6,942 bases of DNA from CAYSTL01 sp964516805 (GTDB taxonomy: Archaea > Thermoplasmatota > Thermoplasmata > Halarchaeoplasmatales > Halarchaeoplasmataceae). The notes under the pieces were generated by a model. The model was not told where the DNA came from and ran no database searches. It worked only from the letters and a program-made list of their open reading frames with translations. Location: positions 1 to 6,942 of the forward strand of contig CAZEXI010000079.1 in the NCBI GenBank assembly GCA_964516805.1, given 5' to 3'. Made by a program: the position numbers and the translations under genes. Shown one piece after another: positions 1 to 6,877 of this stretch (positions are counted from its first letter, which is position 1; every line of letters begins with the position of its first letter).

Positions 1-504
1 GATGCAGGAGAAGATAAAACAGTAAATGTATATGAAGAAGTCACATTTGATGCCTCAGGCTCTTCAGATAATGTAGAGATCGTAAGTTACATGTGGACTA
101 TTGATGGTACTGAATATGATGGAATGACTGTTGACTATACATTTAATCAACCTGGAGATTATACAGTTGAATTGAACGTATCTGATGAAGCAGGTAATTG
201 GGATACTGATACTGTATCTGTGATGGTTAATGATGAGACCAGTCCTACAGCAGATGCAGGAGAAGATAAAACAGTAAATGTATATGAAGAAGTCACATTT
301 GATGCCTCAGGCTCTTCAGATAATGTAGAGATCGTAAGTTACATGTGGACTATTGATGGTACTGAATATGATGGAATGACTGTTGACTATACATTTAATC
401 AACCTGGAGATTATACAGTTGAATTGAACGTATCTGATGAAGCAGGTAATTGGGATACTGATACTGTATCTGTGACAGTTAATGATGAGACCAGTCCTAC
501 ATCG
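1..504 (+). repeat. Two near-identical 252-bp tandem repeats encoding PKD domains
   Basis: Copy 1 is 1-252 and copy 2 is 253-504. By eye they differ at only four bases: 224/476 and 225/477 (ATG versus ACA, Met to Thr) and 250/502 and 252/504 (GCA versus TCG, Ala to Ser). The first 223 bases are identical, including all third codon positions. A third, clearly diverged copy follows in phase from 505. The array touches the window edge, so more copies may lie upstream. Confidence 0.95.
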
Positions 505-840
505 GATGCAGGTGAAGATAGGACAGTTAAAGTCGATGAAGAAGTCACATTTGATGCATCTGATTCTTCAGATAATGTAGGAATAACCAGTTATGAATGG
601 GATTTTGATGATGGATCAACTGCCATAGGTAAATCAGTAGATCACAAATTCGATGAAAAAGGAACGTATGAAGTAACGTTGACTGTAACCGACGAGGCAG
701 GGAATACTGACACAGATACTGTGACTATAACAGTTGAAAAGAAGGATGATGGAGAAAACGGAATCCCTGGATTTACAATCTTAACTCTATTGTTCAGCAT
801 CACTGTGATAACAATATACAGGTATAGAAAAAGGTTATAA
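1..840 (+). CDS. PKD-repeat cell-surface protein, 3' part (5' end outside window)
   Basis: The reading frame is open from the first base, so the gene starts upstream; the ATG at 91 lies inside a repeat and is not a start. The visible 279 residues hold three PKD-type beta-sandwich domains of about 84 residues each (residues 1-84, 85-168 and 169 to about 249). Each begins with a DAGED-like segment and has VTFDAS and DEAGN-DTDTV blocks. The first two have YMWTIDG where the third has the more canonical YEWDFDDG. Residues 255-279 form a C-terminal tail: IPGFT, a hydrophobic segment, then YRYRKRL, matching the plan of archaeal PGF-CTERM signals. In known systems such tails are processed by an archaeosortase and the protein is lipid-anchored. 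PKD arrays usually act as extracellular stalks or mediate protein and carbohydrate contacts. The N-terminal functional domain is not visible, so the specific role is unknown. Confidence 0.9.
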   Translation, partial: DAGEDKTVNVYEEVTFDASGSSDNVEIVSYMWTIDGTEYDGMTVDYTFNQPGDYTVELNVSDEAGNWDTDTVSVMVNDETSPTADAGEDKTVNVYEEVTFDASGSSDNVEIVSYMWTIDGTEYDGMTVDYTFNQPGDYTVELNVSDEAGNWDTDTVSVTVNDETSPTSDAGEDRTVKVDEEVTFDASDSSDNVGITSYEWDFDDGSTAIGKSVDHKFDEKGTYEVTLTVTDEAGNTDTDTVTITVEKKDDGENGIPGFTILTLLFSITVITIYRYRKRL

Positions 841-855
841 AACGAAGATTAACAC

Positions 856-867
856 TTTTTCTTTTTT
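856..867 (+). terminator. T-tract terminator after the PKD-repeat gene
   Basis: Sixteen bases past the stop codon the + strand reads five T, one C, six T, with no obvious stem-loop before it. T-rich tracts of this kind are the usual intrinsic termination signal for archaeal RNA polymerase. The position between two genes that each have their own end and start signals fits termination of the upstream gene. Confidence 0.55.
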
Positions 868-886
868 ATACACCCATCTAAAAAAA

Positions 887-927
887 ATATTTAAATATGC
901 CTTCTTTATTTTTTTTATAAAAGGGTG
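887..927 (+). promoter_or_regulatory. TATA-box region and Shine-Dalgarno-like site upstream of the propeller gene
   Basis: An A-rich run leads into ATATTTAAATAT (887-898), a perfect 12-bp palindrome containing the TATA-like core TTTAAATA (890-897). Initiation about 25 bases downstream of the core would fall near 918-920. That would leave a short leader carrying GGGTG (923-927), six bases before the ATG at 934; GGTG can pair with the 3' end of 16S rRNA. A second TATAAA-like string near 916-921 is too close to the ATG to serve this start. The assignment is by sequence and spacing only. Confidence 0.5.
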
Positions 928-933
928 TAAGAG

Positions 934-3150
934 ATGATATCATCTTTAGGAAAAAAACCACTCATTATACTCTTAACTACTTTACTTATATTATCGGGTT
1001 TTGGAGTAATCTTTGGTGATATTAATCAAAATCAAGAGAAACTGAAATTAAATACTCATAAAAAAGAAAATGATCCTTGGCATATGGAAAATGGAGATGT
1101 AAGGAACAGCAGAAGATCACTATATAACACTGAATACATCAATAAATCATCCACATGGAAACATGAACCCTCTATGGCCATATCGTCAAACATTTTAGTA
1201 GGAGAAAGAGGTCCTATATACATTTCTTCAGGAAAAGAAGGTAAAAGAATTGTGATGGTTAATTCAACAGATGGCAGTATATTCAATGTAATTCAGACAG
1301 GGTATCAAAATCTCAGTTTACTCGCATTGAACGAAGATAAAATTTTTGTCAGTTCTGACAATAATATACATTCATTCAACAGAGATGGTTCTGAAGAATG
1401 GAATTTAGAAATGAGCTCGAGAATATGGGAAGATGAGGTGGTTATAGCAGAAGACAGGCTTTATGTTAGGACAATAAATACAGAATTTAAGCCAGGCCAA
1501 CTTCACTGTATAAATACTGATGGAGAACTCAAATGGTCTTTTACAAATGGTAATATACCTGTACTGAATGAGAACGGTACAATATATACAGCTAGAGGTA
1601 AAACTCTATACGCTCTTAATAAAAACGGAACAGAAAAATGGAACGTAGTAATCGATGAAAATATAGAAAGAACAGCTGGTTTGAGTTTAACTCCAGGTAA
1701 CAGTATTATCGTTAATTCTGTAGGTAAAAGTTCGTCAATGATTTATTCGATCAAAGAAAAAGAGGTAAAATGGTCAAAAATTTTTAAATACTCTTACATA
1801 AACGACCTTGCTATAGGCAAAGACGGAGACATTTACTTAACTCCAAGATCTGCTAATCCTGTTAAATTATATTGTTTAACTAAAGAAGGAAAGACTAAAT
1901 GGATATTTAATCCAGATGAAACAACTCCACCTTATCTGCCTAAAACATCTTTAGCTATGAAGCCCATCGTAGGTGGAAATGGGAGAGTATATTTCACAGG
2001 TTATAAAACTAGTTCAGTTAATCCTGGCAAATACACTCAAGGTACATTATATGCCATAGATATCGGTCAGAAAGTTTGGAATTATACTGTCCAATCTCCA
2101 AATTTACCTGCTTCACCTATATTTGGAGAGTTTGGCTCTATTTACGTCTTTTTAGGTGGAAAGTTAAATTATTTTGGATATGAGTCGAACCCTTTACCTT
2201 CAAAAGTTATTGATTTGGAGATATTAGTGGGTAATGGAAAAGTAGAACTTTCTTGGTCAAAGCCTGATTATGAAGGATTAGGGTCTGTTGAAAAATACAA
2301 CATTTATAGAAGCAAAAAGAATGAGAGCTTATCAATAATAACTAATGTATCAGAGACTAAATTTGTGGATGATACAGTAAAAAATGGTGAGACTTATTAT
2401 TATACAATAACAGCTGTTAACAATGTTGGTGAAGGACCAAAAGGTGATCTGGAAGAAGCATTTCCAAAAGGAACACCAACAAAACCTATCAATTTAAAAG
2501 CTGATGTAGGCGATGATTATGTAGAGTTAGATTGGAACAAGCCTAATCAAAATGGTGGTTCAGCAATTACTGAATATAACGTCTACAAAGGAAAAATCTC
2601 TGATCAAATGTCACTAATGATAAAAGTAGAAGAAAGTGAATTTAACGATACTGATGTAAATAAGGGGGAGACCTATTATTATACTGTATCGGCTGTTAAT
2701 GAGATAGGTGAAAGTTCAAAGGCTGAAGTTATAAACCTAACACTATTAGAATTACCGTCAAAACCAATGGATGTTAAAATAGAAAGTGGAAATGGATATG
2801 TAAAACTCCAATGGCAAGAACCTGAAGATACGGGGGGTTCAGATATCAATGAATATAAAATATATAGAGGTAAAACATCCGATGACATATCATTGATTGA
2901 AACAGTAGTTGATAAGGAATATAATGATACCGATGTTAATAATGGAGAAAAATATCATTATCAGATTTCTGCTATCAATAATTTAGGAGAAGGGAATAGA
3001 ACAGATATCGTAACTGGTAACCCAGAAAAAACTGGTGAGAATGATTTTATTCCAGGTTTCTCGTTACAAATTTTACTACTGATCATAACGATTACAGTAA
3101 TATTATATGGACCAAATGAAAGTAATATTAATCAAAGAGGTGAAGGATGA
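934..3150 (+). CDS. Secreted PQQ-like beta-propeller protein with three fibronectin III domains
   Basis: The product is 738 residues. The ATG at 934 is supported by an in-frame stop six bases upstream, a Shine-Dalgarno-like GGTG, and an immediate signal peptide (basic GKK, then hydrophobic residues about 10-28). Residues about 45-418 look like a PQQ-like/BamB-type propeller: an opening WHMENGDVRNS segment, then repeated blade motifs (x-DG-xx-W or variants) ending at W156, W201, W236, W280, W323 and W382, with a possible further blade at 109-117. Three FN3 domains follow (about 422-510, 514-605, 608-695), with LSWSKP/LDWNKP/LQWQEP, YNIYR-type and YYYTVSAVN-type motifs. The tail at 706 is IPGFS plus a hydrophobic segment, but it ends in an uncharged-to-acidic stretch rather than basic residues. 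Such propellers are usually non-enzymatic scaffolds; PQQ binding is not implied. The gene overlaps the next by 4 bp. The ligand is unknown. Confidence 0.92.
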   Translation: MISSLGKKPLIILLTTLLILSGFGVIFGDINQNQEKLKLNTHKKENDPWHMENGDVRNSRRSLYNTEYINKSSTWKHEPSMAISSNILVGERGPIYISSGKEGKRIVMVNSTDGSIFNVIQTGYQNLSLLALNEDKIFVSSDNNIHSFNRDGSEEWNLEMSSRIWEDEVVIAEDRLYVRTINTEFKPGQLHCINTDGELKWSFTNGNIPVLNENGTIYTARGKTLYALNKNGTEKWNVVIDENIERTAGLSLTPGNSIIVNSVGKSSSMIYSIKEKEVKWSKIFKYSYINDLAIGKDGDIYLTPRSANPVKLYCLTKEGKTKWIFNPDETTPPYLPKTSLAMKPIVGGNGRVYFTGYKTSSVNPGKYTQGTLYAIDIGQKVWNYTVQSPNLPASPIFGEFGSIYVFLGGKLNYFGYESNPLPSKVIDLEILVGNGKVELSWSKPDYEGLGSVEKYNIYRSKKNESLSIITNVSETKFVDDTVKNGETYYYTITAVNNVGEGPKGDLEEAFPKGTPTKPINLKADVGDDYVELDWNKPNQNGGSAITEYNVYKGKISDQMSLMIKVEESEFNDTDVNKGETYYYTVSAVNEIGESSKAEVINLTLLELPSKPMDVKIESGNGYVKLQWQEPEDTGGSDINEYKIYRGKTSDDISLIETVVDKEYNDTDVNNGEKYHYQISAINNLGEGNRTDIVTGNPEKTGENDFIPGFSLQILLLIITITVILYGPNESNINQRGEG
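3137..3143 (+). promoter_or_regulatory. Shine-Dalgarno site for the beta-helix gene, inside the upstream gene
   Basis: GAGGTGA, a strong match to the archaeal/bacterial Shine-Dalgarno consensus, ends three bases before the ATG at 3147. It lies within the last codons of the propeller gene. That gene's TGA stop overlaps the new start as ATGA, a typical arrangement for translational coupling. It supports 3147 as the true start. Confidence 0.75.
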
Positions 3151-6100
3151 AAAGGAAAATACTCACTTTAATTTTTATTTTACTACTATTAACTTCTAAT
3201 GCTTCGATTATTACTGGAAATTTGGATAAGAATGAAGATGAAAAGATATCGACTCAAAATAGTATACCCATCCATGATACAAACATGAGTACAGACAAAA
3301 AAACTTCTAAACAAAATAATACTTTAAAGCAGAGTCTTAATTACGAGTCTATTGATCCAATAAAAATAAAAGGTAACACGGATTTTGAATCAACTGCTGA
3401 AAAGAATAACTGGAATGGTAATGGTACTGTTTCTAACCCGTATATTATAGAAGGTTACAATATAAATGGAGGAGACATGGGCTACTGCATCTCAATTACA
3501 AATGTTACTCTTCATTTTGTGATCAAAGATTGTTTTATTCATGGAACATTATCTGTAGAAGGGTCTGGCATAATTTTAAAAAACGTTAGTAATAGTCTAA
3601 TTAAAAATAGTTTGATAAGTAATAATAAAATAGCTATTAAATATAAAAATGTAACTTCATCAATATCTAAAAAAAATGAACTGCTCGATAATGAGTTTAG
3701 TTTCATGATTCTTGAGAGTAAAGCTATAAACGTTTCTCAATGTAATATCAATACTATAGAGAGAGGTGTATCTATTATTAATTCGAAACATATAATGATA
3801 ACAAATTGCAATATAACAGACAAATACAGTGAGAAAGAATACATGCACACATATGGGATAAGATTATCTCACTCTTCTTTTAATTTGATAAAAGGTAATA
3901 TAGTTAATATTACAAATGGGGATTCGATTTTTGTGGGCGAATCGTCAAATAATATTTTTAACAGCAATATAATTTTAAAATCAGAAGGTTATGGTCTTGC
4001 TTTAATTTTTTCTTCAAACAACAACGTAAAAAATTGTACGTTAACTAATTGTGCTGAAGCAATAGAAATTTCACATTCTTTGAATAATTTGATACTTAAT
4101 TGTACTATAAATAATAACGAAGAAAATGGAATAAGTATTGAAGAATCAATAAATATAACGTTAAAAGAAAATAATTTGAAAAATTGTGGTATAAAAATTG
4201 GACTAGCTCCTGCTGCAGAATATAAAAATCAAAATCCTAAATATTGGACATCACATCAAATAGATAAGTCTAATATTGTTAATGGAAGACCCGTCTTCTA
4301 TTGGAAGAACAAAGAAAATAGGTCATTACCAAATGAAGCAAATCAAGCAATATTGGTTAATTGTAGTAATATAAGGATCGAAAATCGTAATTTTATAGGA
4401 AAAATGTTGCCACTTCAAATTATATTTTCGACTAACATTGACCTTATAAATATTTCTTTTAAAGGAAACTCAATGGGTGGTGTTTTACAATATCAGACAA
4501 ACAATGTAAATTATAAAAATTGTGATTTTTGGAATAATAGTTTTGGAATTAAAATTGTTGCATCCTCTAATTATACTAGTATATGTAACAGCACTTTTGT
4601 ATCTAATTGGGATGGATTAGTAATAAGAGGTAGGAGTGATACAACTCTAGTCTCTGACTGCTTTTTTAAAGGAAATTATGATGATATATTTTTCTGGGAA
4701 ACTGATAACAATACTTTGGTTAGATGCTCATTCTACGATGGAGTTGAGATAAAATTTTCTGATAATATTTCATTAAATAGGTGTGATTTCAATGGTGGAC
4801 GTATTGTACATTTCTTCAATTCAAAAAACAGTGATGTGTTAGAAAGTAATGTATCTGATACAAATCTAGAGATTGAGAGTTCAACAAATATAACTCTATC
4901 AAAAAATAGGTTTAAAAATGGAGGATTGATACTTAAAGGTAATAAGAAATCACATTGGATATCTCATACGGTCAATAGATCGAACTATGTAAATAATCAT
5001 CCAATTGTTTACTTAAAAAGTTTGAAAGATAAATCTATTCAAACGAGTGCTGGTCAAATCATACTTGTGAATTGTACTGGAATAAAAATATCAGATCAAA
5101 AGATAAATAAAACATCTACGTCAGTACAATTAGGCTACTCAAATGGTTGTACAATAAAAAACTGTGAATTTAAATCAAATAATAGAAAAGGTATTTTGTT
5201 ACATAATTCAAAAAATAATTCCATTCTTAACTGTAATATCTCCAACAATTGGAAGGGTATTAAATTGAATTCAAACAGCAATGATAATGTAATTCAAGAC
5301 ATCTATTTTTATTCTAATTACCATCACAGCATCTCCATGGACGGTACAGGCGTTTTGATTAAAGGATCAAATAATAATTTAATTAAGGAATGTAATATCA
5401 AAAAAAGTAGTGATGGAATATATATAGAGGATAATAGTGAATATAATACTGTTAAAAACATCTATATTGAAGAAAGTGGATATGGTATTACTATAGAATA
5501 TTCTTCAAACAACACTATAAATGGATGTATGATGAAAGATAATGAATATGGTATCCATATATATAATGGTCATAACAATTCGATAATAAAATCGATAATT
5601 TTAGAAAGTAAATTTAATGGAATAGTGGTATATGGGAATAAAAATTCTATAAATGAGTCTACAATCAAAAATAGTTATGTAGGCATAAGATTGAGATCCA
5701 CTTCATTGTACAATAGAATCATTTCTTGTGAGATAATTTCAAATGATAATATAGGTTTGGAAGTTGGTAGTTCTTCATACAATATAATCTATCATAACAA
5801 TTTTATAGATAATACTAGACATGCAAAGAATAACCCCTCACCTTACGGAGAAAATATTTGGGACAATGGTCCAGTTTCAGGTGGAAATTACTGGGATGAT
5901 TACGAAGGAGAAGATACAGAAGGAGATGGTATAGGTGATTCTCCATATAACATACCTAGTGGGCCACTCAAAGATAGATATCCTTTGATGTACAGATTTG
6001 AAGAAGATGATGAAAAACCTGTTTTAGAGATAAACAAACCTGTTGACGGATCTTCTATTTCATCGAAAAAGATCAATGTATCATGGGATGGAACTGATGA

Positions 6101-6647
6101 TAACAAGATAAATTTATATTCTGTAAAAATAGATGACAAAAATTGGATTAGCGTGAAGAAACAATCTTCTTATGAAATTGATAATTTAACTGAAGGTGAT
6201 CATGAATTGACTATTAGGGGAACAGACAGTGGAATGAACAGGGCGATCAAGTCAATAAATTTCACAATTGATCTGACTGATCCTGTTGCTAAAATCGAAA
6301 GTGTAGATAAGGATGTTGAGATTGGTAATACAACGATTAAAGTCGATGAAAAGATAACTTTCGATGCATCAAATTCATCGGATAATGAAGAGATCGTCAA
6401 ATACATGTGGGACTTCGATGATGGTGCAAATACTAGTGGTAAATCAGTAGAGCATAAATTCGGTGAAAAAGGAACTTATGAAGTCAAATTAACAGTAATT
6501 GATGAAGCAGGTAATATGGATACAGATACTGTAACAATTAAAGTCGAGAAAAAGAATGGCTATAAAATTCCAGCCTTCACAATATTTACAGTAATATTAG
6601 GAATATCACTTGTTCTGATTTATATCTATAAAAGAAAACAATCTTAA
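3147..6647 (+). CDS. NosD-like right-handed beta-helix surface protein with Ig-like and PKD domains
   Basis: The product is 1166 residues, with a signal peptide at once after the start (MKRK, then a hydrophobic run to about residue 23). A polar linker precedes a long parallel beta-helix, about 85-890. It opens with NNWNGNGT..NPYIIEGY and continues with short PbH1-type turns rich in N, I and S (NCxI, NNxI). Two NosD/CASH-type inserts (about 364-415 and 602-650) share a W-SH...SN-VN--P...ILVNC pattern. The helix closes with a NosD-type end motif at about 890-948 (HNNFIDN, GGNYWDDYEG, DGIGDSPYNI, DRYPLM). An Ig-like domain (about 955-1045), one PKD domain (about 1053-1135) and an IPAF tail with hydrophobic segment and YKRKQS follow. 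More than thirty N-x-S/T sequons are present. Relatives include carbohydrate-binding and polysaccharide-acting beta-helices as well as NosD; no copper or catalytic site is evident and no nos genes are nearby. A surface adhesin or glycan-binding role is inference. Confidence 0.92.
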   Translation: MKRKILTLIFILLLLTSNASIITGNLDKNEDEKISTQNSIPIHDTNMSTDKKTSKQNNTLKQSLNYESIDPIKIKGNTDFESTAEKNNWNGNGTVSNPYIIEGYNINGGDMGYCISITNVTLHFVIKDCFIHGTLSVEGSGIILKNVSNSLIKNSLISNNKIAIKYKNVTSSISKKNELLDNEFSFMILESKAINVSQCNINTIERGVSIINSKHIMITNCNITDKYSEKEYMHTYGIRLSHSSFNLIKGNIVNITNGDSIFVGESSNNIFNSNIILKSEGYGLALIFSSNNNVKNCTLTNCAEAIEISHSLNNLILNCTINNNEENGISIEESINITLKENNLKNCGIKIGLAPAAEYKNQNPKYWTSHQIDKSNIVNGRPVFYWKNKENRSLPNEANQAILVNCSNIRIENRNFIGKMLPLQIIFSTNIDLINISFKGNSMGGVLQYQTNNVNYKNCDFWNNSFGIKIVASSNYTSICNSTFVSNWDGLVIRGRSDTTLVSDCFFKGNYDDIFFWETDNNTLVRCSFYDGVEIKFSDNISLNRCDFNGGRIVHFFNSKNSDVLESNVSDTNLEIESSTNITLSKNRFKNGGLILKGNKKSHWISHTVNRSNYVNNHPIVYLKSLKDKSIQTSAGQIILVNCTGIKISDQKINKTSTSVQLGYSNGCTIKNCEFKSNNRKGILLHNSKNNSILNCNISNNWKGIKLNSNSNDNVIQDIYFYSNYHHSISMDGTGVLIKGSNNNLIKECNIKKSSDGIYIEDNSEYNTVKNIYIEESGYGITIEYSSNNTINGCMMKDNEYGIHIYNGHNNSIIKSIILESKFNGIVVYGNKNSINESTIKNSYVGIRLRSTSLYNRIISCEIISNDNIGLEVGSSSYNIIYHNNFIDNTRHAKNNPSPYGENIWDNGPVSGGNYWDDYEGEDTEGDGIGDSPYNIPSGPLKDRYPLMYRFEEDDEKPVLEINKPVDGSSISSKKINVSWDGTDDNKINLYSVKIDDKNWISVKKQSSYEIDNLTEGDHELTIRGTDSGMNRAIKSINFTIDLTDPVAKIESVDKDVEIGNTTIKVDEKITFDASNSSDNEEIVKYMWDFDDGANTSGKSVEHKFGEKGTYEVKLTVIDEAGNMDTDTVTIKVEKKNGYKIPAFTIFTVILGISLVLIYIYKRKQS

Positions 6648-6652
6648 AACTC

Positions 6653-6666
6653 TTTTTTTTACTTTT
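6653..6666 (+). terminator. T-tract terminator after the beta-helix gene
   Basis: A run of eight T (6653-6660) begins five bases after the TAA stop and is followed by AC and four more T. No stable hairpin precedes it. This matches the T-rich intrinsic terminators of archaea and would end the two-gene propeller/beta-helix transcript. Confidence 0.6.
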
Positions 6667-6801
6667 CACTAGAATATTTAATAACAATTAAATTTAAACG
6701 TTCGATATCAGTTCATCCATCTTATTGATATATTCTTCTTTTAAAAGACGAAAATAAGAGTAAAATAGATTATGATTAGTTTTTTTATTCCATATCAAAA
6801 C

Positions 6802-6829
6802 TTACAAATATTGTAAATGATTTACAATA
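6802..6829 (+). promoter_or_regulatory. Overlapping inverted repeats, candidate operator of the AbrB-type gene
   Basis: TTACAA occurs at 6802-6807 and 6822-6827, and its complement TTGTAA at 6811-6816. This gives two overlapping palindromes: TTACAA-3-TTGTAA, centred at 6809, and one with 9-bp perfect arms (TATTGTAAA at 6809-6817, TTTACAATA at 6821-6829) around a 3-base centre. The cluster lies 17-45 bases upstream of the TATA-like element of the AbrB-type gene, where an archaeal regulator could act. AT-rich DNA yields palindromes by chance, but 9-bp arms plus a third half-site make a binding site plausible. The binding protein is unknown; autoregulation by the AbrB-type protein is one possibility. 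Confidence 0.45.
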
Positions 6830-6846
6830 AAGCAAACTGGAAAAGA

Positions 6847-6855
6847 TATAAAAAA
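6847..6855 (+). promoter_or_regulatory. TATA box of the AbrB-type gene, leaderless arrangement
   Basis: TATAAAAAA is preceded by the purine-rich AAAAGA, which could serve as a BRE. Its centre is 27 bases from the ATG at 6878, so transcription would begin at or next to the start codon. No Shine-Dalgarno sequence is present between the two. Both facts fit a leaderless archaeal mRNA. Confidence 0.6.
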
Positions 6856-6877
6856 TATGAATCATATATGAATATGT

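Noticed and set aside
1..504. Tandem repeat as a CRISPR array or non-coding satellite
   Set aside because: Units are 252 bp, directly abutting, in frame and encode a recognisable PKD domain; there are no short repeats with unique spacers.
91..840. ATG at 91 as the start of the PKD-repeat gene
   Set aside because: The frame is open from base 1 and encodes the first part of the same PKD unit, which is repeated in full at 253; the ATG is an internal Met in YMW.
1056..1286. Minus-strand open frame opposite the propeller gene, and similar ones at 2679-2888, 3660-3848, 5900-6139 and 6200-6406
   Set aside because: All lie wholly inside well-supported + strand genes, show no recognisable domain, and are expected antisense shadows in AT-rich coding DNA.
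934..3150. PQQ-dependent dehydrogenase activity for the propeller protein
   Set aside because: Only the structural blade repeats are visible; no PQQ- or metal-binding residues of the dehydrogenases were recognised, and FN3 modules point to a binding or scaffold role.
3147..6647. Calling the beta-helix protein a true NosD copper-insertion protein for nitrous oxide reductase
   Set aside because: The NosD-type end motif is found in many unrelated archaeal surface proteins; the chain is far longer than NosD, carries Ig-like, PKD and sorting segments, and no other nos gene is in view.
6809..6829. 9-bp inverted repeat as an intrinsic terminator
   Set aside because: The loop would be only three bases, the stem is nearly all A/T, no T-tract follows on either strand at the right place, and the upstream gene already ends with a T-tract at 6653.
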